A DNA stretch of 64,000 nt. Source: Acanthaster planci. Its lineage: Eukaryota; Echinodermata; Asteroidea; Valvatida; Acanthasteridae. The stretch covers positions 186,001 to 250,000 of the forward strand of contig NW_019091549.1 of assembly GCF_001949145.1 (NCBI RefSeq), in the 5' to 3' direction. A model generated the notes under the pieces. It did no database searches, was not told the DNA's origin, and worked only from the letters and a program-made list of their open reading frames with translations. A program made the translations under genes and the position numbers. How positions within the stretch are numbered: position 1 is the stretch's first letter; every line of letters begins with the position of its first letter. This document shows, piece by piece, positions 34,716-48,800 of the stretch.

Positions 34716-36180
34716 TTTAGTAGCCATGCCTGCTAGCTTTTCCCGTGCCATAAAGCTTGTATATACACCGTGTGCTGGAGATTGGCTGGTCTAGTTCCAG
34801 CAGTTAATAGATGTTCACATCCTCTGATAGAAATCATGAATGAGATATGCAAATAAGTGGGTGGAGCTTGTCTTTGTCTTGTCCAGTAGGACCGGCACTG
34901 TGAACGCTGGAGAAGATTTCAAAGAATGGGCATCACGTGGCACAAATCCAAAAAAAATGCACAGCAGTGTAATTCAAGTGAACATTCCTCTCAGTTGTTT
35001 TTTTTACTGCCAATTCTTGCCATCTTTGATTTACAGTTCAGTAATTTGAAGCTTTTAAACCCAAATGTATACATCCATTCCGATTAATAATATTACATGT
35101 ATAAATATATATATAAATCTGAAACAATTTTTACAGTGGATGCACAACAGCTGGTATTCAATCAAATAAAAGTTTGCTTTGTCTAAACACAATGCACACC
35201 TTATTGTAGTTATATTTTTCAAAAATACATGCATTCTCTTCAAAATTGCTTTATCTTTACCCTTCCAGTGAAAGGCATTTACCTCATGTCATGCCCAAGG
35301 CCAGATCATCCAAAATAATGCACTGTATGCCAGGGGCCTTCAAAATCTGGCTGCCTACAAAAATGAGAGGGCCTACAAAAAATACCATAGAGGGTTCCAT
35401 AAAACACAAGCACAAACTTTCACGCACATGTACAAGAAAAGTTCCAGTAGCTCTCTCAGAGACTTTTTTTTTTGAAGGGGGGACTTCAAACTTTGAGGGC
35501 AACACTGGTGCCTCGGGCCTTTGGAATACTAAATGTGGCTTTGGCTGTGCCCTTAATTGATGAAGCTCCATAGTTCCATAGTAGAGCATTTTAAATGGCC
35601 TGGCAAATTATATGCCTTTTTTCAGTAGGACTATTCTAGAAAACTGTGCATTGTAATATCTTTTTTTTTATGTTATGGACTCCTTTTGTAACTGCTGTGA
35701 AATCTTTAACCTTTCATGTTTATAAAACAAAAAACCAAAACAAAGTTGACCATTCTGATTGTTGTCAGCCAATGTGGGCCATGTCAGGCCTGACAGCTTC
35801 TGGACGCTATGTTGTTTCAAGTAAGCAGTTGCTGCAACACAATTCAAGTTGGTGTAACTAAACATGCATTTGTGCTTCTACCATAAGATTATTTTTTTTA
35901 GGAAATAGTGTGCAGAAAGCAGATATATTTTGTTTAGATATTTCTTGAAAATTGCTTACAAACATTTGCATGCATTTTTTGCTTGTTAATTTGCTTTGTA
36001 GACGAAAAGACAGAACATTCTGTTGCATTTTCTTGTTAGACATGTATTAAAAACTGCCAAACCGGGATACATTTGAACAATTCAATACTTACATTTGAAC
36101 CTTGTTTGGTATTGGCCTGTCTGTATTTGAGAATGCAACTTGTTTGAAGTGATACAAAGTACCTATGACAGGAATTCTGC
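34716..36180. other. Intergenic region between the two convergent genes
   Basis: AT-rich with a short ATATATAT tract near 35105 and a C/G-run repeat at 35300-35530. No convincing exon, RNA gene or complete transposon is visible. Confidence 0.5.
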
Positions 36181-36203
36181 CTTGGTGAGTATTTATGGAG
36201 TGA

Positions 36204-36209
36204 TTTATT
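36204..36209 (-). terminator. Candidate polyadenylation signal of the lipocalin-inhibitor gene
   Basis: TTTATT on the + strand reads AATAAA on the - strand, 377 nt after the stop codon. It is the first such hexamer seen downstream of the stop. Confidence 0.4.
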
Positions 36210-36585
36210 TTTACCAAAACTTTGTGAATATTCTTTAATGTTTTGATCAAAGATGAATTCCTGTCACTCTTGATAAAGAGAGATGTCATCTACATGTACT
36301 TCAGTGATTGGTGTACAAAATGCATGGGTCCACCACAGCATAGGTTGTATGAGTAAATGAATGTGTTTAGCATTTTGATGGGTGAATCATTAATTTGTTG
36401 TTAAATTAACCCAACCTCTGGAGTTAATGTCTTCATTCAGCATGTACAGGGATTTAGAATAAAAACTACCCAGTACCTAGAATCGAATAGGTTTTTCAAA
36501 TATATTCGAGCACACAGTAAAGTAAATTTTAACACTTTTTCATGTCTGTGCTTTGTTGTTACAGCATATGACACTTCCCCTGACA

Positions 36586-36812
36586 CTATGGGGCACATTT
36601 TAGCATCTGGTGAGACACACTGTCCCCTAGCTGTTCGCCCGTGTGCATGTCCACACACCAGCACATATTCATCTCCAGGTAGCACTGCACCGGCCGGTAC
36701 CGTCCGCGCTCATCACAGTCAGGGATGTATGCATGACCGGAGCCCTCGTGAACATCAAGTGAGGACTGGGCTTCCAAACGGCGGGCCAAGCAGTCTGAAG
36801 TCTGTGCAGGAA
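36586..36812 (-). CDS. Lipocalin-inhibitor exon 16: thyroglobulin type-1 domain 2 and stop
   Basis: SDCLARRLEAQSSL, YIPDCDERGRYRPVQC and MCWCVDMHTGEQ give a complete six-cysteine thyroglobulin-1 domain in one exon. It ends LKCAP then TAG (36588-36586), two residues after the last cysteine. Confidence 0.93.
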
Positions 36813-39800
36813 CTGCCAATGGTTAGAAATGTGTTGGTAAGTTTATTGTTAAAATAAACTGCGGGGGGGGGAGGTAGGAATATCCGAATATTCAATTGAT
36901 TATCAAATATTATTTTCTGAATTTCAATATTTTGAATGCAAACTTCATGAACAGGAAAGGGGAATTTCCTTTTGTTTTTTATGAGAAAAATTGCATTTTG
37001 TAAGCTTGCTTCAAGCAGATTCAAATGAAAAGCAACAATTCTTACAAAAAGTAAATTATTCATGAAAAAATTTACTAGTGAATTATTCGAATTGACTCAT
37101 CCCTAGAAGGAGGATATCATCAACACCAGGTAACTCGCTACTGGCCTCTTAGAGCCAAAACGAGATTGATTCCATCAGCTGATCTGTTAACCCAGACTCT
37201 TTGTAACCCTAATGACTTTTACATTGTATATACTTTCAGTGTAGGGCTGATTCAATTGAATAATCAAATCCAATCAAAGTATTCAGTTGTTTGGCAAATC
37301 TTCAATCCGCCAAGCTTGCAGAGCAGCAATTTTTTCGATACGTAAATAACACATCGTACATTTAAAAAAACTTTGGATTAGTTGGACAGGGAGAGCACAA
37401 CCATTGTTTTCCCTTTTGAATGATGCTTACTGAGGAAACCATTTTGTTATAAGGAAACTGAGTTTTTTCTTGCTTATTTCATTGTATTACACCCATGATT
37501 ATTTGAATCCAAAAGCCAAAATTTGAATATTTGATTATCAGTCAAATATTCATCATTGGAAGTCTAGACTATTTCAAGGAACAGTTTGATAGGTCCCATC
37601 ATAAGTGTGTAGCTGGTGAAAACTCACACAGTGCACCAGGAGATGAAAGCCACACAGAATTAATTCAGAGCACAGACACTGAAACATACCCATTTGATCA
37701 GGAGTCAGGACCTGACTGCAGTCAGGCTTTGTGTTATGAGAGACCCTTGTGCCTCTCAGCTCATAACCGGTCGTCGGGTTAACACACCAACATTCCTCCC
37801 CATGGCATTGAATCTGCAAGGACAGTAAAAGCTGTGTAATGGCCCTCTCACTTTTTCTTTGTGAAACTTCCATTCAGTTACAGCAAGCACTTGAAATCAA
37901 ATAACAAAGTAATGTTTATGATCTCATTTTGACACATTCTTACGGAAATCCAAACCTGTCTTAGGCCTGTTTTTAACAAACTAACAAAAAATAAAACAAT
38001 AAACCTTGTCAGAACATTTTAAAACCATTTTCATTTTAAACCATATTTTGTTTTTTTGTCAAAACTGTGATGGTGCAACTCCACCCAGATACTTTTATTA
38101 AATATCTACAGTTTAACCACTTCAGGCTGGGGAATTTTTCAATGTTGATGATGCTGAGCCGGCATAATTATCATTTTTTCTGTTTTCAAAAATCTTCAAA
38201 AATTCATCATTTCATTTAATGGACATTTATAGCTGCACGAAGTAATCTTTAGGAACTATTCTAAGTTGACAGGTGACCTTCATTGACGCCCAAGTATTTC
38301 AGCCAGGCCTGCAGCCTTGTAAAAAGAGCCCAGATTGTGTAGTGTTATGTAACTTTCTTTTGTTCACGAACCTGGCTCAGTGCACTGCTGACCTCTTTTC
38401 AATAGCGGCCAGATTAGCGTGCAGAGATGCTGTGTGGCTCGTCACTGCGGTGGTGGAGCGCTTTTGTCCCCAGTGGTAGTTCGCTCGCTCTAAATGCCCC
38501 AAACCCTGGTATACGGTTTCAAAACAAGGCTGGATTATCACCACTTTTGAGAGTGAAGAATGTCGATAATGCCCAGCAGCCTGGTCTTTTGTTTGGAGTA
38601 CAGTCTTTTGTTACAGGGCCCTGTTTCCTTTGTCCGAGTTTGGAGACCCCAGCCACGCATATAAAGCATATGTCTCCGATTCCGAAGTCCCCGGCAGGAA
38701 GAGATTATTCATGTAACAAAATCCCCTTTCATCCCCTTCTTCATTTTGAATAAGAATTCAAATCTGTACACTTGGTTTGCTGCCATCAACCAGTAAAGAG
38801 CATGATTTTTTTTGCTGAACTCACTGGCGAAAAGCTGCCATCTGGTGCACAGTCCAGAATTGGCAGGCCAATCTTGGTAGCACTCGGAGCTTGATGGAGA
38901 CACGACACAATCTTGGTCTTTTGGGCTGCCTCACGCATCATATGACCTTCAGTGCTAGGCTCTGTGAAATGAAGAGCACAGATCACATGGATTAGTTTAC
39001 TAGTCAATCATGAAGAATTTTTTGTTACATTTTTAGATATATGGAAAGTTGGTATATGTTTTCGCGTAATGTTGAACCAATAAGTTCTGATTGAATGCAC
39101 AGTCATGGAGCACACCAGGGGTTTGATTGTATGAATTGGGCTCAAAACTCTGAGGGCTTGCAAAAACCTAAGCAGCCAATACAAGACAAAAAAAATTCAT
39201 AAAACATCACAAACAAAACAAAATCTTCCAGTGGCACAATTTGTCATTGGGAGATTATGTAAGATAGGGTGGATTGTTTTTCCATAGGCATCAGGTTCAA
39301 ACCCCACTTTATACATTTACTTACAATTTACATTACTAAGCTGAAAGTGTTTGACATCAGTGGTCAACCCCTATACATCATGGGAATGTCTGAAGGATTT
39401 GTTACACCCCATGAATAAATATGTTTTAACCCTATAAGGGCCAGAGGTGGGATCCTCCCTGCAACATTTTTCACCTGCCAAGCCCTTTGAATTTTTTTCA
39501 GTAATGTTTTGTGGTCCCTTTTGAAATTGGATATATTGTACTCATACAGTGCCCATTTTGCCAAAACAGGTCAGTCAAAAACAAATGGTCTGTTTACTTA
39601 CATGCTCAATGCACACAGGCCAAGACTTATGTGGCCCTGAACTTCAAAGTACCATAACAACAAGGCCTCATGTTGTATTGAGTCAAACTTTGGCACTTGC
39701 ATTAAAAATCAAGGTCTTCACGTGTTTCAGAAAAGCCAGACATGGAAGAGCAGAGTTCTCTGAGGAGAACAGAATCTTCTTCCCCCTCCTCCCCCACCCT

Positions 39801-42800
39801 TTTAGTGTTAAGTTCATTACTTATGTTTGATGTCATCTTCCTCTCTTACCCTGTGGCTCTTCCGCACACTGGCAAATGTCACAGTTGTTCTCGTCTTTCT
39901 TGAAGCCATACTCACAGTAAATCTTGCAGATGATCTTTTCATCACACTCAACTGACACAAAGGAAAAAAACAAAATATGCTTCCAAGTCTTTCCCTTTCA
40001 CATATTCATTATGATTGAATTCAAGCACATAGATGGTTTTATTTTGAGAGAATCTGTCTGAACTGTGATTCTTTGGTTATCTGTGATGTTGGTGTCATCT
40101 ATCAAAATGTTTCTAGGTTGACAATTTCAATACATGCTGTGAGCAAGACCCAGATATTATTTCTCATCCATCAAAATGTTTCTAGGTTGACAATTTCAAT
40201 ACATGCTGAGGGCAGGACCCAGATTTTAATTCTACAGCAATTCTTTCTGAGAATAGCTGCTCAGAAGTGAGTGATTCCTATATCAAGCATATCCATGAAG
40301 AGACGTATTTAGTGCATTGAAGGATATATGAAACTCTCCCTGAAACTTGTGACAGTGGAATTAATTTTGTGCATCGTACCAAAACGTCAAGGCTGTGGTT
40401 GTGAGGAAGAGAGAGCCAATGCATTTGATAGAGGAATGCTCGCTTATTGTACCTGTCTTGACTTTGAATGATTCAGGAGCAGTCATGGCCAGGGCCATTG
40501 GCTGTGGTCTGACAACTTCAGAGACCGGCCTCGAGTCAATGTCCTGACCAGCAACAGGTGGCCTAACGCCTAAAAAAAACCAGCCAAGTTGTGTTCTTGG
40601 TTAACCTCCTTACTAATTCATTGGTGCCATGTTTGTATTGCAGTGCAAATCAGCTCCTGTCAAATCAGGTGCACCACTATTCTGAAGTCTTCAGAATGTG
40701 AGTGGAGTTTTGGGGAATGATGTCCCTGTGGAAGACATTTTACAAGAACTACATTCAATTGTCCACAATCGCAGTTTCAGAGGGCTACCTGTAGACTGTA
40801 GCAACTAGCAAGAGTTAGTTGTGAACAATCCATATTTATCACTGCCCACAACCAACCCTAAAAACTGAGTGCCCAGAAGTTTGATTTGAACACATGACCT
40901 CAACTATAACATTTGTGTCATCACACAAGACACTTTTTTTGCCAGGATGTATAATGAGGCTGTTAAATATTTTTATATGGCATGTAGAGGAGCAAAATTG
41001 ACAATGAAAAATAAGAGTCAACAATCCTTTCCTTGAGAGAAACATATTTTTAAAAACAGGGCACTCTTTACACAGCACTTTCATTTTCAGTGTTATGGAC
41101 ATTCTCGTCTTTAAGAGCAGCATCTGTAGGGAATACTTGGCTGACTCACGAGGGCATCCTTGGTAGTTTGGCCCAGTGGCAGGCCTGTTGTTGAGCAAGC
41201 AGCATCCATACTTAGCTGTGGCTGGATCACATCCGCTGGTCACAGCAGCCTTGCCCTGTATGACTGAGCGAAAGAACCAGATCGTCTGTGTTATTTGTCG
41301 TGAGACTGAAGGCTAACTTGGTCGGAAAGAGTTTGATTTCAAGTTATTTCAGCCAAAAGATGTGATTCGTTGATCAGCTCTCATAACTTTGCTGATACAG
41401 TTGATCACTTGAATTTGTTTTGGATGCCTACAACTTTTTCGATGCATCATATTTCTACAGTGTTTGCTCTTTGCGTTACCTGCCTTGTTGCGTTACGTTT
41501 TTGTAGGGTTTTTCGCATTTTCATCAACACTTTGCCTATGCCTGTTGCCCTCAAGGCAGATTTTAAATGAAGCCCTCTTGTTTGCATGCAAAACCGCCAA
41601 TCTTGATTTCAATTGCAACAATTGTAGAATTCTGAAACAGTGATAGGTGTCAAACTCATAAAAGATTTGTTTCTGTCTAGTTAACATCTGATAAGGGACC
41701 CTTTTCAGAATGTGGGAAGTTGGACAGAAATCTTACCAGCATGTGTTTCGTTTCCTTCACCCAATTCTGTTGTGTAGCATACCTCTACAAGTTGAAAGTG
41801 TAAACAGGTTTGGTGACTTTCAAAATTGTATAACATTTACTTTATCATAAAAGTTCGTATTGTTAATGTAAAGTAGAGATACTGTTTGCCCACAATGTTC
41901 TGTGTACATATAATACCTTGTGCAAATTTGGTCTGTGTTGGAGAATCTTTAGTTCATATCACATAATACTTTATGTTGAGTCAAGTCAAGCACGATTACC
42001 ATCTTTATATGTACAGTGTACAAGTACAAGACCCCTCACAAGGGACATCAGACAACAGGAAGGACTGTTTTCCCACAGATCATTATGCATATCACGTAGC
42101 ACTCATGTGAAGAACCTGACATTGCATCTGCACTTCTTCTTACATAGGATGGGGCAGAATTATTGATCCCAACCGTATCAAATATTTGACTTTCTAAATC
42201 AGAGCTGAAGGGTATGTGACATCCGGCATGACACTCCTCAAATTAATTGGATCACACAACCCCCATACATTTTGTAATTTTTGTGCACTTGCCAGGTGCT
42301 ATAGTTTCAATATTTTTGCAATCCTGAATATAAGACTATTTCTCCACCAGGCTTTAATGTACTCTATGTGTGACTGATTTCAGAGCAGGTTTGGCATCAT
42401 TTACTTTTGTTTAACAAAGATTATCTGCCAGTGCCTTGTGTATGCTGTATCCGATATTCTGTGAGGGTCTTCGTCATGATTCATTTGACAGTTCTGAGCA
42501 GTTCATTGCATTGTCTTCACCCTACCAAGATTGTCGGTGACCTGCACGGGGTCCAGACACGCCCCTCTAATGGCCTCATCCACCCTTCTCCCCACCCCTT
42601 CGGGTAGGGTCGGAGTCCGGCTCAGTACCCACAAGGCTTCTCTCTGTTTGTCGCATGTGCCATCCTCGTATGTGTGATGGCAGGAGTATGTGACTGCATA
42701 ATTGGTGTAGTCAGTAGACAGAATCCAATATTCCACTGAAATCAAACCAATTTGAACATTAAGACGTTTGGAGCTGGCAAAATCTTATATCAAATTCAGT

Positions 42801-45800
42801 ACAAGCAGGTCCATTACCAGAGTGTGAGTATCAACACAGGTGTTCAAATTAAACCTTATTTCCCTATTTCTACCATTTCATATTTTCATCCAAACTTACA
42901 TTCACGTGTGTCGCGTTAGAACTGATCCACAATTATATTTTGATATTGCATCCTCTCATGATATTTTTTTAGGTTCTCTCAGGTAATAATAAAGTTCCCC
43001 CTTTTGGGGGGAAAAAAGTAGAAATATAAAGTAAATAAGTTAAAAAAAATTCCTTGGTCAAGCAACAGTAAGGAAAATAGTTCAATATTGGATGTGAAAT
43101 GTTAATTTTAGGGAGACTTAAGAAGGAAGGTGTTTAGTTCAGTCTACTATTTGTGACTTAGGACTTTGGCAGGGATCAAAGTTTTTAGAGGCAGGAATTC
43201 ATGAACTTTACACAGCTGTGTAACTGAAGCAACAATATGACAGATAGCAATGCTCTGGTTGAAATGAACTTTGATGAAATTAAAGTCATCTTATCAGTGA
43301 CTCTTGAAGCGATATGTAAGTTAACTCTGCCTCCAAGAATAAGTGGTGTTTACTTGAGGACCATACTGAGGTTATATATTTTGCTCATATATCAGTTTAT
43401 TTTACACTGATGACTGCCAACTATGCATGTGTTTGTCACGTGCTGAACAAGGTGCCCTCTTCGTACACCATTCAGGCCGTCCACATGATGACACGCCCCG
43501 CCTTGAACCACCAGTCTTGGTTGACCATAGGAAGTGGGTTGAACCCCAACATTGCTGTATCATTCCCAGTCGATGTATTTGTCCAATCTTGCCTTTGAAA
43601 TTGTGACCCAGGTGGCATGACACGTCATCATACACCCACCTGCCCCACTGACTCCGTATTTTGCAGGGATAGGGAAGCTGACAAGGATCTTGGCGGGGTT
43701 ATCCTGGCCCAGCCAGCCCGACCCTGGCATGTTCATGTTGCCACATCGTCCCTCCCTACCAACAGCAGTAAAGAAAAAATGTACCTGATTTAGCCCTATT
43801 AAAAGAGGGAATTGCAGAGACTTGAGACTTAATGCTTAGTTGAGTTTACTGTTCAAAAAGTTGGGACTTATCGTGGGGTGTATTTTTTCAAGCAGGGATC
43901 AGACTTTTTTGAGGCAAGAATCCATTGACAAGACTGTGGTTAATGTTTTGTCCAACCAGGGGCTTACTTAAAGTCTTTCTGAGAGGCTTTACAAGAGTCC
44001 TGCTGTCCAGAAGTTGTGACCAGTATTAAGAAAGTCATTGAGTTAAGCACTTGGACAAAGGAATTTAGCTAACTAGCCGAACTTTCCTTGACTTTTGTTG
44101 CTGGTACAATTTTCATGGACATGTATTTAAATTAAAAAGGAAAGGGGGCAATATCCACAGTTTTCAAAAAGTTTATTGGATACAATCATTTCATGTCTCA
44201 GATTTAATATTCAGTGTTTGATATGCTTAGTTTACAGGGCAAACTTACATAATATTCCCATCAACAGATAGGTCTTTTGTGTTTAAAGAAAAGATGCATT
44301 CAAATTTTGGAGAGATAAAAACTCACAGCTTGATGTCTTTCATCAGGAGTGACATGTGGGCATCCTGACCAGTGGGATCACGACTGAACAGCATAGAGCG
44401 CATGTCGGGCAACTTGAGGGTGCTGTCGGGCATCCTGGTGTGGCCTATCTCATACCACTCACCCAGAAACTGAACAAGAGAGAGACAGAAACAAGCTAGG
44501 ACCTTCAGAATAGCGTCAGGTGGTTTCAGTGCTTCCATTTACCTTGGGTATGTTATAAAGTGCTGCCAATGGGTGGATTCTTTGTTGTATGTGTATGCAC
44601 AGACATGCTTTCATTTTGTTGCTAGAAGGTTGTGCAATTGTTATAATTGAGATCTTAACCATTGCTATTTGCTGGATATTTTGTTCAAAGATTTAATTAC
44701 CTTTTCTATAATGAAATCCTCCTGTAAGCGAAAGTTAGCAGTCGCACATGCGTTGCTCACACTGGGACCTGTGGATGGGTCAAATTTATCAATTAACTGC
44801 TCATTCTAATGAAATAACTTGCAATATGTTGTGGACAGTGAAGTAACTCATTTCAAATGAAAATGTTTATGTCTGTTGGGGGCAAACTTTTTGGGGTCAC
44901 AAAATTTGGAAATTATTTTTTTCTGCAACCATGTATCTGTAGGGATGTGGCTACATTTTGAGGCTTTTTGCTTGCTCTTTGAAGGAAGGGAAATGATAGA
45001 CACCAAAAAATCTCTTTGCTCTTGTTTTTCAAAAAACAATTTTGGGAGGCTCCTTTTGTTGAGGGGGCATGGCCATCATTCAGTCCACCCGATCCACCCT
45101 GCAAAGAACATATCCTATAGAGGCTTTGAATGGTCGCCATCTTGGAGGGCAGTTCTTTTGTTCCACAGGGAAACCTCCTTGTGGAACAAAAAACACTGGC
45201 CTGCAAGATGGCAGCCATGCAGACCCCCTGTTTCAGGTTTCCAGACATGCCTCTTTCTCATACCTTCCCTCGTTTTCAGAGATAAAGTCAGACCAGAAGT
45301 TGAGAGTGGAAACAACTATGTCAGATGACAAGACAGTATGTTGTTCAGAGCTCTTGGCTACTTAGAATCTGGTTTTTGAATAGGTTAATAGATCACACAG
45401 ACTTTACAACTTCCTCAGATCTGCTGTAAAATGTGGAAGTTTACCCAAAGGAAAAGTTTCCCAAGTGGTGTGGAGGGGGGGTCTGTAATCCATTCTGTAG
45501 TTCCCATCCCATAAAATCAGAGGAAGTGGCACAGGATAGCCCAAGGGTATGTCTGCGAACCCCAGGGTCTCTCTCTGACCTTCTAACTCTTGCACACGGA
45601 GGCAAAACATTGTCAACACTTGCTGCTGGTCTTGCCCCATGATTCACCCCTTACTTCCTGGTTGCATGGGTGTGCAGCAAGTTGAGAACGTGTTATACCC
45701 AAACATTTGGTTTGTGCATCAGGAATGCCGTGTTAAAGTACTACTGACTATGGTGTGAGAAGAAATATGAATTGCTACATAATCCTTAGTTTTGTTTGTG

Positions 45801-48800
45801 GTTGAAATAAATGATGGTGCAGTAGGCAGTCCTTTTATTATTCTTAATTGCTTAAAACCTGGGATTCAGGGGGTAAGCAGTTTATTTTATAGTCGTGTTT
45901 GTCATTTCCTGGCATCAAACGGCTGTTGAAACTAAAACAAGTATGCAGCTGTGATTCAGCAAGTTGAATTTTTGCAGATGTTATTTTTCCCCTTTCCCCC
46001 TACATTTTCACGAATCACACATTTTGGTTAAATTGATTTGTGACTCCGGGCTCAGGAGTTTTTTCCTGAGAGACTGTATGTATGAGAAAAATTAATTACG
46101 TGTATTTTGAGAGTTGGTATCGCAAAGTCATTTACACATGAATGTTAACGTCTGAACAAGGCTGCTGCCCGAAGAAGTCTGCATATATAGGACTGTGGAA
46201 TTCAAGGCGATCAGGTTTATATTTCTACAGAAGTATATTATATATTAAAGAGACAGAACAGTTTGAATTCCAAGAAGTCCACTGGCGCCTGTGTTTAACC
46301 CAGTTAACAGTGACCCATACTTTGTTCCGTCCGGGGGACTTACCCTGTCTGCATTCTGTGTTGTCGTCGTCGTCCCGACATCCTGCGGCGGGTGGGGTGA
46401 GATGGGTAGGCGTTTGAGTTAGTTCTTTCTCACAATCTGCAATGCAAGAAATCATCTGCTTGTGAAGGGGGCTTCTTAGAATGTAAAAAGTGAACTTCAT
46501 ACTGGAGGACCATTTCCCCCATCTTGAAGACAGAATGTCGAAAATTATTGAATATCTCGAGGGCATCATCATTATTATTATTTTGTGTGTGTGTTGGTGC
46601 GTTAACCTTACTACATACCTAGTGTGGACTTTTGAACAAAAGATGTCCACATGATGCAGGGAAGGAAGACGTTCTGTGGACTTTCACACGTCCACAGGAC
46701 ATTTCCCCTTCTCTGAAAAAGAGGTTTAGAGGCATTTGGGGGTCGGGGTCGTCCGTTGTAAAAGGAAGAGGAATAGTCAAGGAAACCTTGTACAAAAAGC
46801 CAGCTGAAAATCGTGTTCCTAGTTCAAGAAAAACGAGTATTTTCACTGAGTTTTCTTAACTGCACAAAAAGAAAGGATTGTCCACTCTAGGTATGTAAGG
46901 TAAATGTGTGGGTTTTTTTCTTTCTTTTTTTGTATTTGTTGTTGTTGTTTTTTTGTTTTTGTTTTTTTGTTTCGTTTCGTTTTGTTTTTGATTGCCAGTC
47001 CTTAATACTTCATTTATGTGAGTTAACATTCTAGGGAGACATGTAGTGTTTTGTGATGCTCTCCCACCCATCCAGGTGTAAGTGGGTTGTTTTCTTTATG
47101 TTTCTAATACCATTGTACTTGTGTACTCTTTTTAAGAACTCCAAACTGATCGAAGTTCAAATCCTTTGTGAAGAAAGCTCTGGGACAATCTGCTTTTTAC
47201 ACTACCAAAACTCGGGTGTTATCAGAGGACTACACAAACACCTTTCACTGGTGTTAAAAATTCTTTGTTATTTGATGTTTCATTTAACACCCTCCAGTGC
47301 ACTGTAACACTTAAAGGTGCGCAAAGTAACACAAGCGGTGTTAAATTAACACGCTATGGTATGGTCATCTGATAAGACCAAAAAGTGTTGATTTTTCAGA
47401 ATCAGTAATTCAGAAATTTCGGGCAATGTAAACCTCGTTTTGGGATGGTGTTTCCCATCTTATACCCATGTTTAGAAATGAGTGCATGTTTAGAAATGAG
47501 TGTAATGTTACCACCTCCTAACCGTCGTTTGCCAAATTGTTTTTGTACTTTTTGGGTTGTATGGTGTAAATTTTTAAACATTTAACTTAAGTTCTGGTGG
47601 TTTCGGTGTTGCTCTTGGTATTTGTTTGTTTGTTTTCTGTTTGATTGTTTTAATTTGAACTGTGGCATTTTTTGCTCGATTTACTTTTCTGATTCGTTTC
47701 TTTTTCCTCTTTCTATTGCTTACCTCTTGGAACATCGCGAAGCCGCTCTGGGCGTATGCAAAGTGCTGACATCATTGCTGGGACTTTGGCGCGTACCTCC
47801 CCGGGTACACCGCCCACGGACCTCGCCATGAGCCAAGCGTGCTCGCCGCGCCTCGTGCACGAGCCGTCTGACCGTTGCTCACCGCAGCTGTACACCAAGG
47901 CGTAACCTGTGTAGTCCGTACTCACCACCCAGTAGTCCTCTGGCGTGAAAATGATGATTGAGAAATGTAGTTTCACTCACGAACAAAATTGAAGATGGGG
48001 AGGGGGTTTCTTATGTCCCGTGTTTCCCTCGTAGTTAAAGTAAACGTGATTTTAGCCTGATCGAACTTTGTTACTTGACTTTTCATATTTAACGCACAAC
48101 TTACTTCTATATTTCTCTGACTGCAAAAAAATCTGCAAATGTAGAGTTGCATATTCAGATTTTTTTTAACCAAGCAGAGAACATTAATTCTCTCTGAAAA
48201 GAACCATGTGTCCTCCCACTGCAAATTCTAGATCTCACTGAAACAGAAGAATTTGATTCGAAGAGTAATTACCCGTTTTGTGATTTATGACCTTATCTAA
48301 CCTGGTGGATAGTTGGGCATGGGTGGGTACAGTAGCATCTTGGCCGGGTTGTCGGAGTCTCCGTTGGCCGTAGCCCGGGCTTCAAAATTCCACGAATTAC
48401 AGTCGCCAGGTCTGTATACGTAACATTCATTAATCGTTTTACACAACGCCCAAATAAATCCTCAGTGTAAAATTTGGTTGTACAATTTGCCATTTTGCGT
48501 TGTTAGTTGGCCGCCGTGAGAGTGTGACACGACATTTTTGCGCTCCGATTTAGTTTAAGTTTGAACAATGTCTTGCAATTTGAGTTATTGTCCAAGCCAA
48601 TTTTGTTTGTTTCATCTGACGGAAGACGGAGCAGTGTTTGGGGCCAATCTGCATTGCCCCTAAAGTTTGGGTTTTATGTGAAGAGCGGAGAAGATTAATG
48701 GAGGCAGCTTGCAGAAAATGCATCAGTGTAAAAAGGATGGAAACCTGTAATGGTTGAATGCACTTCATTTATGAATTGTTGTGAAACGATTCAAAGACAC

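Noticed and set aside
36588-36857. Plus-strand 89-codon frame
   Set aside because: Antisense shadow of the last thyroglobulin exon, which has full domain support on the - strand.
38709-38903. Frame beginning MSPSSSECYQDW, near thyroglobulin exon 14
   Set aside because: It is an out-of-frame reading of exon 14; the thyroglobulin cysteines appear only in the spliced frame.
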